Notes under the pieces: model-generated | Seen by the model: only the letters and a program-made list of their open reading frames with translations | Told to the model about the DNA's origin: nothing | Databases searched by the model: none | Made by a program: the position numbers and the translations under genes | Part shown: in pieces, positions 1 through 6,592 of the stretch | How positions within the stretch are numbered: position 1 is the stretch's first letter | Layout of the letters: each line of letters begins with the position of its first letter | Source of the DNA: Candidatus Methanoplasma sp. | GTDB taxonomy: Archaea; Thermoplasmatota; Thermoplasmata; Methanomassiliicoccales; Methanomethylophilaceae | Reading direction: 5' to 3' | Assembly: GCA_031271555.1 (NCBI GenBank) | Contig: JAISVN010000046.1 | Span: forward strand, 1-7,317 | Length of the DNA: 7,317 bases

Positions 1-3000
1 TCGCTGACGGAATTCGACAGCCTGCTCACCAAAGCGCGGATAAGCGCCGACGGGTACAACATGGTGCAGCAGGGAGACGTCACCAGAATAGTCCAGATGG
101 GCAACATGGAGAGAAGGAGGGTCCTCGATGCGATATCCGGAATAGCAAGCTATGACACCGATATCGAGAAAGCCGCCGGCGAGCGCCGGGAGGCTGAACT
201 CAACCTGGAAAGGATCCTGATAGTGGTCGAGGAGCTGGAGAAACAGATATCCAAGCTCGAGAAGGACAAAGAGGATGCGAAGAAGTATATCGAAACTCAA
301 AACCTCCTCGATATGGCAAGGGCGCAGTTCACCCACCGCCAGCTGCAGACCGAGGAGGCGAAACTCGATGGGCTCTCGGAGCAGGCGGCCTCTCTGACAA
401 AGGAGATACAGGCCTTCGCCGAAAAGAAAGAAGCGCTGAAAAGAGAGCACGCGGAGAACGAGATCGCCATAAAAGAGAAGGAAAAGGAGATCGAAGGCCG
501 CGTCGGACCCGAGTACAGGGAGATAAAGGACAAGATCGAGAAGGCCAAGATCGACATGGCCATGCAGAAGGACCGCGCCGAGCGCGCCGAAGAGGACATT
601 GAGGAGCAAGAATCATTCAGGAAAGGGTTCGAGGAGTCCGTCAACGAGAATGCCGCCGAGCATGAGGCCCTGTCGAAATCACTTTCCGATGTGAAGATAA
701 AGCTGGAGGAGTGCGAGAAGGAACTCGCGGATGCCAAAGCCGAAGATTCCAAGATCAGCGAAGAGATCTCAAAGCACGGCGGGGAGCATACAAAACTTCA
801 GAACAGGCTCAATGAGCTCGATGTGGAGATAGATTCCGCGGAAGAGTCTGAGCACGAGGCCGAGGTTGCCAGCGCAAAGGCCGAGGCCGCCGCCGAGGAT
901 CTCGCAAGGTCCAAAGCATCGCTGGACGAAAGGCTGCAGTCAGCAGATTTCGACATAAAGGATGCGGAGTGGAACCTCAAGGAGGTCAAACAGGAAGCGG
1001 GGCCGATGGGAGGGGCCGAGGAGATATCCAAGAGGATAATGGAATCCAAGAGGAAAGAGGCCGAACTCGAAAAGCAGGAATCCGAACTCAAAGAGGCCAT
1101 AAGGAGGCTCGACGCAAGGTACAGCGAGCTTTCGGCCGAGAAGAAGGTCTCCAACAGAATGAACAAAGGGGACGAAGCCGTATCGGCGATAATCGAGCTC
1201 AGGGACAAGGGGATGGCCACCGGGATACACGGAACGGTCCAGGAACTCGCAACGGTCCAGCCGGGCTACGAGACGGCACTGTCCGTCGCAGCCGGCGGCA
1301 AGATGAAAGCCCTGGTGGTGGACGACGACCAGGTGGCATCGGACTGCATCTCATACCTCAAGAAAGAAAAGCTCGGAAGGGTGACGTTCCTCCCGCTGAA
1401 TAAGATGACCGGCGGCAAACCCAGGGCGAAAGCGATAATGAGCGTCAAACAGACGGAAGGCTACGCCACCGACCTCATCGATTACGACCAGAGGTACGCG
1501 AACGTGTTCTGGTTCGTATTCCAGGACACTCTGGTGGTCAACACGCTGCAGGAGGCAAGGGCCCTGATGGGCGGCGTAAGGCTGGTCACGAAGAACGGCG
1601 AGCTTCTGGAAGCGTCGGGAGCGATGACCGGAGGCACACTAAGCCCGCAGAGCGTCCTGAAGTTCGGCGCGGCATCGGAATCGGAGCTTGACGAAGTGAG
1701 TTCCAAGCTGAGGGCCGCCAACGATTCGATGGATGCGCTGAGGGCCAAGCTCAGGGAGATGAGGGACGGCATACGCGCAATGGACGACGAGATGAGAAAG
1801 ATATCCAACGCAGGCATGGGGGCCAATGCCCAGATAGGACAGCTCACCGCCAGGATATCGGAGCTGAAAAAGGCGAGGCAGCAGCTGGCCGACGAATACG
1901 CCGCAAAGACGAAGGAATACAGCGCGGCAGAAAGCGAAGCCGCGAGGCTTAAGCAGGAACTCAGCAGGATCTCGGAAGCCCTTACGGCTATGAGGAACGA
2001 GAGGTCCGGCATAAGGGAACGCATAGCAGCCATAGCACCGGCCGAGATGCAGGAAAGGATACAGAGGGTGAGGGACAACATCTACACGCTGTCGAACGAA
2101 GTATCGGACTTGCGTTCTCAGAAGAACGGTCTCGATACAGAGATAACCGGTCTCGGAAAACAGCGCGAGTCTCTCGAAGGACAGATAAAGATCATCGACA
2201 AAAAGGTGAAGGAAAGCAGGGAGCAGATATCCAAGCATCAGAAGGAGATCGAAAGGATAACCATAGAACTCGAAGCCCTAAGGATAATCGAGAGCGAGAT
2301 GGAATCAGGCATCGAGGACCTCAGGGACCAGAAGGATGCCCTTGTCGAGAAAGGATTCATGCTTGCCGGCGAGAGGAGTTCGATCCAGGAGAAGATCGAG
2401 ATCAAGGAAGGGCTGAGGTCCTCCGGCGAAGCGCAGATAAACATAGTCACGGAGAACATAAAGCAGCTCAAGGCCGAGATCGCAGAGATCAGGATAGAGG
2501 TGGAACTCCCAATACCGTCCGAGGAAGAGATCAGGCGCACCATCAGGTCATGCGAAAGCATCCTTTCCAGGATAGGCAACGTCAACCTGCGTGCGATAGA
2601 GGATTACGAAGAACGGAAGAACAGGTACGACAGCCTGATGTCAGACGTCGGAAGCCTGAGGGTCCAGATAAAAGAGCTGAGCGACCTCACGGATTCCCTG
2701 AACTCCCAGAAGAAAGGTCTGTTCATGCAGTCCTATGACGCAGTGGACAAGAACTTCAGGGAGATATACGCACAGCTGTCCGGAGGCGGAGAGGCGTTCA
2801 TGGCCATAGAGAACGAGGACGACCCGTTCCTCGGAGGCCTTACAATAAACGCGAAGCCGAAGAACGGCAAGCTGTTGAGGCTGGAGGCGCTGTCCGGAGG
2901 CGAGAAGTCCCTGACGGCGCTGGCCTTCATATTCGCGATCCAGGAGTATCAGCCGTCGCCGTTCTACGTGCTGGACGAGGTGGACATGTTCCTGGACTCG

Positions 3001-3219
3001 GTGAACGCGGAGATGGTCGCCAAGAGGGTGAAGGAAAGCTCCGGAAAGGCGCAGTTCATACAGGTATCGTTAAGAAAGGTCACGCTGGCAATGGCCGACC
3101 ACCTCATAGGGGTCACAAGGCCGCCGTCCGGAATCAGCAGGGTGATAATGCAGCCGGACCTTGCCGAAGTATCGAGATATGAAGAAGAAGCTATGAGAAA
3201 GCAGGAAACAGAAACTTAA
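1..3219 (+). CDS. smc: Chromosome segregation/condensin ATPase Smc (5' partial)
   Basis: SMC protein, the ATPase of the prokaryotic condensin that dimerises into a ring and organises and segregates DNA. The reading frame is open from base 1, so the gene begins upstream; the ATG at 61 is internal, because the codons before it continue the conserved N-terminal head (SLTEFD...GYNMVQQGDVTRI). About 110-140 residues, including Walker A, are missing. Visible in order: end of the N-terminal head (1-150), first coiled-coil arm rich in E/K/A (about 150-1210), hinge (about 1222-1638, ending in the conserved SGAMTGG glycines), second coiled-coil arm (about 1650-2760), and C-terminal head with VNLRAIEDYEERK (from 2581), the ABC signature LSGGEKS (2890-2910), Walker B FYVLDEVD (2962-2985, catalytic Glu codon 2977-2979) and QVSLRKVT. 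The 1072 visible residues plus the missing part fit a normal length near 1,190. It stops with TAA, 10 bases before scpA. Identification is firm; cofactor and arm boundaries are approximate. Confidence 0.97.
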   Translation, partial: SLTEFDSLLTKARISADGYNMVQQGDVTRIVQMGNMERRRVLDAISGIASYDTDIEKAAGERREAELNLERILIVVEELEKQISKLEKDKEDAKKYIETQNLLDMARAQFTHRQLQTEEAKLDGLSEQAASLTKEIQAFAEKKEALKREHAENEIAIKEKEKEIEGRVGPEYREIKDKIEKAKIDMAMQKDRAERAEEDIEEQESFRKGFEESVNENAAEHEALSKSLSDVKIKLEECEKELADAKAEDSKISEEISKHGGEHTKLQNRLNELDVEIDSAEESEHEAEVASAKAEAAAEDLARSKASLDERLQSADFDIKDAEWNLKEVKQEAGPMGGAEEISKRIMESKRKEAELEKQESELKEAIRRLDARYSELSAEKKVSNRMNKGDEAVSAIIELRDKGMATGIHGTVQELATVQPGYETALSVAAGGKMKALVVDDDQVASDCISYLKKEKLGRVTFLPLNKMTGGKPRAKAIMSVKQTEGYATDLIDYDQRYANVFWFVFQDTLVVNTLQEARALMGGVRLVTKNGELLEASGAMTGGTLSPQSVLKFGAASESELDEVSSKLRAANDSMDALRAKLREMRDGIRAMDDEMRKISNAGMGANAQIGQLTARISELKKARQQLADEYAAKTKEYSAAESEAARLKQELSRISEALTAMRNERSGIRERIAAIAPAEMQERIQRVRDNIYTLSNEVSDLRSQKNGLDTEITGLGKQRESLEGQIKIIDKKVKESREQISKHQKEIERITIELEALRIIESEMESGIEDLRDQKDALVEKGFMLAGERSSIQEKIEIKEGLRSSGEAQINIVTENIKQLKAEIAEIRIEVELPIPSEEEIRRTIRSCESILSRIGNVNLRAIEDYEERKNRYDSLMSDVGSLRVQIKELSDLTDSLNSQKKGLFMQSYDAVDKNFREIYAQLSGGGEAFMAIENEDDPFLGGLTINAKPKNGKLLRLEALSGGEKSLTALAFIFAIQEYQPSPFYVLDEVDMFLDSVNAEMVAKRVKESSGKAQFIQVSLRKVTLAMADHLIGVTRPPSGISRVIMQPDLAEVSRYEEEAMRKQETET

Positions 3220-3222
3220 AAA

Positions 3223-3247
3223 GGATGGGATGCAGATGGATGGGATG
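3223..3247 (+). repeat. 10-bp direct repeat over the scpA start
   Basis: GGATGGGATG occurs at 3223-3232 and again at 3238-3247, separated by five bases. The period of 15 bases keeps frame. With the flanking ATG at 3248, six ATG triplets (3225, 3230, 3236, 3240, 3245, 3248) lie within 26 bases, four of them in the scpA frame. This is seen directly. It makes the true scpA start uncertain and may be a small tandem duplication of the initiation region. Confidence 0.8.
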
Positions 3248-4093
3248 ATGAAGAGAGAGGAGATGGAGCAGCATTTGCTGTTCCATAAGGCCATGACAGA
3301 GGACAGCGGCACATATGCCAGGATAAACGGGTATATGGACATCCTCGGGAAGACCGGCTCGGGAGAGAAGCTGAACGACCCTGTGGACGAATCCATAAGG
3401 GCGGCCTTCAGCCTGGTGCTCGAGAGCGGGATAGACCCGTGGGAGATAGATCTCGGGGAGTTCGTGAGGATGTATTCGCGGAAGGTCTCCGAGAACAGGT
3501 TCGACATGATCGTTGCCGGAAAGCTCATACTTATGGCCTGGAAGATCCTGAGGCTTCAGTCGGAGGCCACGTGCTCAAGGTCGGACGAACCTCTCGAAGA
3601 GGAATTCTTCGACTTCTCCTTCGAAGACGAGGATGAGGCCCTGATGGTGCCCGAGGTGGCATTCAGGGAGGCGTACGCCAGAGAGACGGTGCGCCCGGTC
3701 ACCATGTACGAGCTTCTCGACGCATTCGAGGAAGCGAGGATCGAGATGGAGGTCCACCGCGAGAGGGAAAGGGTCAGGGCCGAACTGGAAGAGAAGCTTC
3801 CGAAGAAGTTCGACAACAAGGCGCACGAGGAAGACGACAAGCATGACGTTGAACTTGTGTGGGAAAGGATAGTCAAGCTCGGCACGGGCCCGATACAGAT
3901 AGACGAGCTTTACACGAAAGAGATAGTCGAGAACCTAAGGACGTTCGTTTCGGTGCTGCACCTGGTAAGGGACGGAAGGCTCGACGTGATGCAGGCCTCT
4001 CTGCCGAGAGGTGAGATATTCATAGAGATGAGGGTGCCGGGAATAATATCCACCCTTGAGAAGAAGGAAGAAGAGGCAGAGGCGGTGAACTGA
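3230..4093 (+). CDS. scpA: Segregation and condensation protein A (kleisin ScpA)
   Basis: Kleisin subunit of the Smc-ScpAB condensin: its N-terminal domain binds the neck of one Smc head and its C-terminal winged helix caps the other, closing the ring. The 287-residue product has the ScpA N-terminal core (about residues 12-115: EQHLLFHKA, DPVDESIRAAFSLVLE, GIDPWEIDL, then the helix ending in LMAWKILRLQSE). An acidic linker (about 120-140, EEEFFDFSFEDEDE) and a charged helical middle (about 155-205) follow, then a C-terminal winged helix (about 207-270, ending in GEIFIEMR). Length is normal for an archaeal ScpA. The gene follows smc by 10 bases and precedes scpB by one base, so co-transcription and matched production are likely. 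The start is uncertain: in-frame ATGs at 3230, 3236, 3245, 3248 and 3263 are all possible and only a weak GGATGG-type SD is present. The conserved core begins after all of them, so function is unaffected. Confidence 0.94.
   Translation: MQMDGMMKREEMEQHLLFHKAMTEDSGTYARINGYMDILGKTGSGEKLNDPVDESIRAAFSLVLESGIDPWEIDLGEFVRMYSRKVSENRFDMIVAGKLILMAWKILRLQSEATCSRSDEPLEEEFFDFSFEDEDEALMVPEVAFREAYARETVRPVTMYELLDAFEEARIEMEVHRERERVRAELEEKLPKKFDNKAHEEDDKHDVELVWERIVKLGTGPIQIDELYTKEIVENLRTFVSVLHLVRDGRLDVMQASLPRGEIFIEMRVPGIISTLEKKEEEAEAVN
4084..4088 (+). promoter_or_regulatory. Shine-Dalgarno site for scpB
   Basis: GGTGA, complementary to the conserved archaeal 16S rRNA 3' end (CACCUCC region), lies inside the last codons of scpA with six bases between it and the GTG at 4095. 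It supports GTG as the start of scpB and suggests translational coupling to scpA. Confidence 0.7.
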
Positions 4094-4094
4094 G

Positions 4095-4595
4095 GTGGAC
4101 GAGAAGGGCGCGGTCGAGGCGGCACTCTTCTCCAGCGCGGAAAAGATAAGCGTCTCGGAAATAGCGGAGAGGACCGGCCTTAAAGAGTTGGACATAAGGC
4201 ACGCTTTGAAGGACCTCAGGCAGGAGTACGACGACCGCGGCTCGGCGATCATGATAGCCAAGATCGGCAACGAATACAGGATGACGCTGAGGACCGAGTA
4301 CACGGATTACACCGGAAAATTCGCAAAGGCCGAGATGTCCGGGGGCATGATGCGTACTCTGAGCACTATCGCATACAACCAGCCAGTTCTGCAGTCGGAG
4401 CTGTTCAAGACCCGCGGTCCGAGGACCTATGACGATGTCCACGCCCTGATAGATATGGGCATGGTCTCGGGAAAGAAGGCAGGACAGACACTGGAACTCA
4501 CGACGACCAAGAAGTTCTCCGAGTATTTCGGCATAGGTAGCACCAGGATAGCGGACATCAAGAAATGGATCGAATCGCAGGCCAAGAACCTCTGA
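4095..4595 (+). CDS. scpB: Segregation and condensation protein B (ScpB)
   Basis: ScpB is the winged-helix accessory subunit of the Smc-ScpA condensin; as a dimer it binds the central region of the kleisin ScpA. The 166-residue protein shows the usual two winged-helix domains. The first is at about residues 4-75 (VEAALFSSAEKISVSEIAERTGL, then the KIGNEYRMTLR wing). The second is at about 84-150 and carries the family hallmark LSTIAYNQPVLQSEL, then RGPRTYDDVHALIDMGMV and a wing ending TTTKKFSEYFGI. It is a little shorter than typical bacterial ScpB, as expected for archaeal forms. The start is GTG at 4095, one base after the scpA stop; it is supported by the GGTGA site and by the conserved domain beginning immediately. 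As last gene of the condensin operon it is followed by an AT-rich spacer. No T-rich terminator was evident. Confidence 0.94.
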   Translation: MDEKGAVEAALFSSAEKISVSEIAERTGLKELDIRHALKDLRQEYDDRGSAIMIAKIGNEYRMTLRTEYTDYTGKFAKAEMSGGMMRTLSTIAYNQPVLQSELFKTRGPRTYDDVHALIDMGMVSGKKAGQTLELTTTKKFSEYFGIGSTRIADIKKWIESQAKNL

Positions 4596-4699
4596 ATACG
4601 CTCCTCATCAGATGCATGTATTTGGTGAAATTATAAGCTATTATATAGTCCAGTTTAGGAAAAATCTATAAATAAATATCCCATGGTCAGGCCGATAAC
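4596..4699. other. AT-rich intergenic spacer between scpB and the Sm-like gene
   Basis: This stretch of 104 bases is clearly richer in A and T than the flanking genes. It contains the TATA box described separately, a second weaker TATA-like stretch (TTATATAG, 4641-4648), and no open reading frame of note. There is no run of four or more T on the + strand, so a classical archaeal oligo-T terminator for the condensin operon is not visible. Confidence 0.75.
4660..4674 (+). promoter_or_regulatory. Archaeal BRE/TATA promoter for the Sm-like gene
   Basis: An A-rich BRE-like run (4660-4664) is followed by TATAAATA (4667-4674), a good match to the archaeal TATA consensus. The usual distance from TATA centre to transcription start (about 25-27 bases) puts initiation near 4696-4698, only 2-4 bases before the ATG at 4700. 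No SD is visible upstream of that ATG. A leaderless or nearly leaderless mRNA is therefore inferred; the start point itself is predicted, not observed. Confidence 0.75.
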
Positions 4700-4921
4700 A
4701 TGGTAATGCCACAAGCGCTGCTGGAAAAATCTTTGGATAAGCGTGTCTCACTCTTTCTGAAGGACGGAAGGGTACTGGAAGGCAAACTGACAGGGTTTGA
4801 CGAGTACATGAACATGGTCTTGGACGAGACGATCGAGAACAACGCAGCCGGCGAAGAGGAGAGGCGCTTGGGCACAGTGGTACTCCGCGGCAATAATGTG
4901 GTAAGCATTTCCATCCTTTGA
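4700..4921 (+). CDS. Archaeal Sm-like RNA-binding protein (SmAP/Lsm)
   Basis: Small Sm-fold protein of 73 residues. Archaeal SmAPs assemble into ring-shaped hexamers or heptamers that bind U-rich RNA and are linked to RNA processing and turnover, although the specific cellular role is often unknown. Sm1 spans about residues 14-45 (KRVSLFLKDGRVLEGKL, then GFDEYMNMVLDE). Sm2 spans about 57-71 (LGTVVLRGNNVVSIS). The uridine-pocket residues are present: Y36 and N38 in DEYMN, and R63 with G64 in RGNN. Y36 stands where many archaeal proteins have His; eukaryotic SmE-like proteins also use DEYMN. The Sm1-Sm2 linker is charged (NNAAGEEERR). The chosen ATG suits the TATA position; ATG at 4706 (M3) is an alternative. 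It has its own promoter, and the next gene starts 39 bases downstream. The L37e ribosomal protein gene that often follows lsm in Euryarchaeota is absent. Confidence 0.93.
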   Translation: MVMPQALLEKSLDKRVSLFLKDGRVLEGKLTGFDEYMNMVLDETIENNAAGEEERRLGTVVLRGNNVVSISIL

Positions 4922-4922
4922 A

Positions 4923-4944
4923 ATATGTTATCCAAGTAACATAT
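4923..4944. promoter_or_regulatory. Perfect inverted repeat upstream of the transporter (putative operator)
   Basis: The half sites ATATGTTA (4923-4930) and TAACATAT (4937-4944) are exact reverse complements separated by six bases. They occupy most of the 39-base gap between the Sm-like gene and the permease, ending 16 bases before the permease ATG. A TATA-like AATATGTTA overlaps the left arm at a distance that could serve a start near 4950. The symmetry, size and place suit a dimeric winged-helix metal or anion sensor acting as repressor; this is inference. No T-run follows and the stem is AT-rich, so a terminator is unlikely. Confidence 0.6.
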
Positions 4945-4960
4945 CACAGAAGGCCATCTC

Positions 4961-6592
4961 ATGTCCATATTCAAAAGGATAAACGACCTTTCCAACAATG
5001 AAAAGGCAAGGAAGGCATGGTTCTCCCTTGTCTGCTTAATATTTCTCATACTGATAATAGTGCCATCTATCTTCGTGGTCCTGAAGATGTTCACGGAGTG
5101 GGGCATCGTCAGCGAGGTGTTCCGGGATGCTGGGATGATCTCCACCATCAAAGAAGCATTATGGAATTCTTTCAGCATCGCAGGCATCGTGACGGTCATC
5201 GACGTTCTGGTCGGCATACCGATGGCCTGGATATTCGTAAGGAAACAGTTCAAAGGGAAGAAGTACCTGGACACGCTGATGGACATGCCTTTGGCATTCC
5301 CGACGGCCGTTCTTGGAATATCGGTCGTGATGTTCTGGGGGGCGCCGGAGGGCATAGACATACCGGGATTGGGTCTTTCGATCTCGCCCTATGTCATGCT
5401 CATACTTCTGCATATAATATTCACATACCCTTACATGGTAAGGTCCCTATCCGCAATACTGGAGCAGATAGAGCCCAATTACGAAACGGCGGCGATGACC
5501 CTTTCCGCATCCAGGTTCACTGCGTTAAGGACGATAACCCTTCCCCTTTTCCGCGCAGGCCTCGTCACCGGAACGATACTTTGTTTTGCAAGATCTCTGT
5601 CCGAGACCGGCGGCACATACATAGCGCTGCAGATGATGGGCGTGGAATCCACGTTCTTCACCGGACCTACGTTCATTGCGTATATGAAAGAGTTCGGGGT
5701 CGACGCAGCGATGGGCCCCATGATACTGATAAGCGTACTGATGATAGTTCTGGCACTTCTTTTGCTGGTGGTCGTCAAACTGCTCATCATGAAATTCAAG
5801 ATACCTGTGAAAAGGGTCTGGCCCAATTTCGGCAGACTGATAAGCAGAGGTACAGTACCAAAACTCAAGGATGCGTTCTCGATAGCCTTCCTGGCAGTGA
5901 TCGTGCTGCTCCCGACCTTCTACATATTCACCTATCTCACGCAGCCCATGGCCGCGATAGACTACGGCATGCTGCTGTATTCGACGGGGATATCCTTCCT
6001 GATCGCGGGAGTGGCAGTGATATTCGATATAGTGTTCGGGATACCGATAGCACTGTACATAGCAAGAAAAAGAGATACGAAGTTCGGTAAGATCCTGGAC
6101 AGCCTTGTGAATGTGCCCCTTATAATCCCGACAACTGCGCTCGGTTTCTCACTGGCACTTTTCTGGGGCAGCATATACGCCGGAGGTTCCCTGAGCCTTC
6201 TGATGGTCATACTCGGGCACATAGCCTTCACGTTCCCGCTTGTCGTAAGGAACATAACCGGTGCGGTGGAAGAGGTCGACGTGTCTTATGAAGAGGTGGC
6301 GATGACCCTCGGTGCCAAACCGTTCCAGGCATTCTCCAAAGTGCTTATGCCGATAATCAAATCATCCATAATCGCAGGTGCGATACTCGCATTCACAAGA
6401 AGTCTGGGTGAAACTGGAGCGACCGTTGCGATAAGCAATTCGGTAAAGACGGTGCCCGTCTACATAATGGACCTCATCAAAGTGGACAATTATTCCGAGG
6501 CGGCGTTCTGTTCGATAATATTGATAGCGATATGTTTCGTTTTCATGTTCTTTGTAAGAGTGATCATAAACAGAGGTGGCCGCCATGCCTGA
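4961..6592 (+). CDS. ABC importer permease with two fused permease domains
   Basis: Membrane channel of a binding-protein-dependent ABC importer. The 543 residues contain about 12 hydrophobic segments in two homologous halves (about 18-275 and 300-540), each a BPD_transp_1 type permease domain, so one chain replaces a permease dimer. Each half carries the cytoplasmic EAA loop that contacts the ATPase: YETAAMTLSAS followed by TITLP (from E175), and YEEVAMTLGAK followed by VLMP (from E444). In the first the conserved Gly is Ser; in the second LP is MP. After each loop comes a related motif, RSLSETGGT and RSLGETGAT, which resembles the RSLGEFGAT of ModB/CysT/WtpB permeases. Fused architecture is also known in FbpB/SfuB and ThiP (iron, thiamine). 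Substrate therefore remains open among oxyanions, iron and thiamine. Its last 8 bases overlap the ATPase gene. The SD upstream is weak; a palindrome 16 bases upstream may regulate it. Start is the first in-frame ATG and precedes the first membrane segment by about 20 residues. Confidence 0.92.
   Translation: MSIFKRINDLSNNEKARKAWFSLVCLIFLILIIVPSIFVVLKMFTEWGIVSEVFRDAGMISTIKEALWNSFSIAGIVTVIDVLVGIPMAWIFVRKQFKGKKYLDTLMDMPLAFPTAVLGISVVMFWGAPEGIDIPGLGLSISPYVMLILLHIIFTYPYMVRSLSAILEQIEPNYETAAMTLSASRFTALRTITLPLFRAGLVTGTILCFARSLSETGGTYIALQMMGVESTFFTGPTFIAYMKEFGVDAAMGPMILISVLMIVLALLLLVVVKLLIMKFKIPVKRVWPNFGRLISRGTVPKLKDAFSIAFLAVIVLLPTFYIFTYLTQPMAAIDYGMLLYSTGISFLIAGVAVIFDIVFGIPIALYIARKRDTKFGKILDSLVNVPLIIPTTALGFSLALFWGSIYAGGSLSLLMVILGHIAFTFPLVVRNITGAVEEVDVSYEEVAMTLGAKPFQAFSKVLMPIIKSSIIAGAILAFTRSLGETGATVAISNSVKTVPVYIMDLIKVDNYSEAAFCSIILIAICFVFMFFVRVIINRGGRHA
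6573..6579 (+). promoter_or_regulatory. Shine-Dalgarno site for the ABC ATPase gene
   Basis: GAGGTGG inside the end of the permease gene matches the archaeal anti-SD well and stands about six bases before the ATG at 6585. It fixes the ATPase start and, with the 8-base gene overlap, points to coupled translation of permease and ATPase. Confidence 0.75.

Noticed and set aside
1482..2238. Two overlapping antisense open frames of about 199 codons each opposite smc
   Set aside because: They lie wholly opposite a well-conserved Smc coding region. Their composition (Ser/Leu-rich or Arg/His-rich) is what the complement of E/K/A-rich coiled-coil codons gives, and neither shows a recognisable domain or SD. 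The same applies to the other antisense frames under smc, scpA and the permease.
150..2760. Repeated AAG/GAG-rich sequence within smc as possible DNA repeats
   Set aside because: The pattern reflects the heptad coiled-coil composition of the Smc arms, with no conserved unit length at the DNA level.
4681..4703. CCATG/CATGG inverted repeat that could fold over the Sm-like start codon
   Set aside because: It has only five base pairs with a 13-base loop, and the left arm is probably upstream of the transcription start.
4683..4706. Eight-codon mini-frame starting at ATG 4683 whose TAA overlaps ATG 4706
   Set aside because: The predicted transcription start (about 4697) lies after its ATG, so it is probably not in the mRNA. 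The TAATG overlap is likely chance.
4923..4944. The palindrome read as a transcription terminator for the Sm-like gene
   Set aside because: The stem is AT-rich and weak and is not followed by a T-run. Archaeal termination usually depends on oligo-T, so an operator is the better reading.
5017..6090. Open frame of 357 codons on the + strand inside the permease gene
   Set aside because: It is an alternative frame of the permease, rich in His/Arg/Gly, with no membrane segments or known motif. The permease frame has clear conserved motifs across the same bases.
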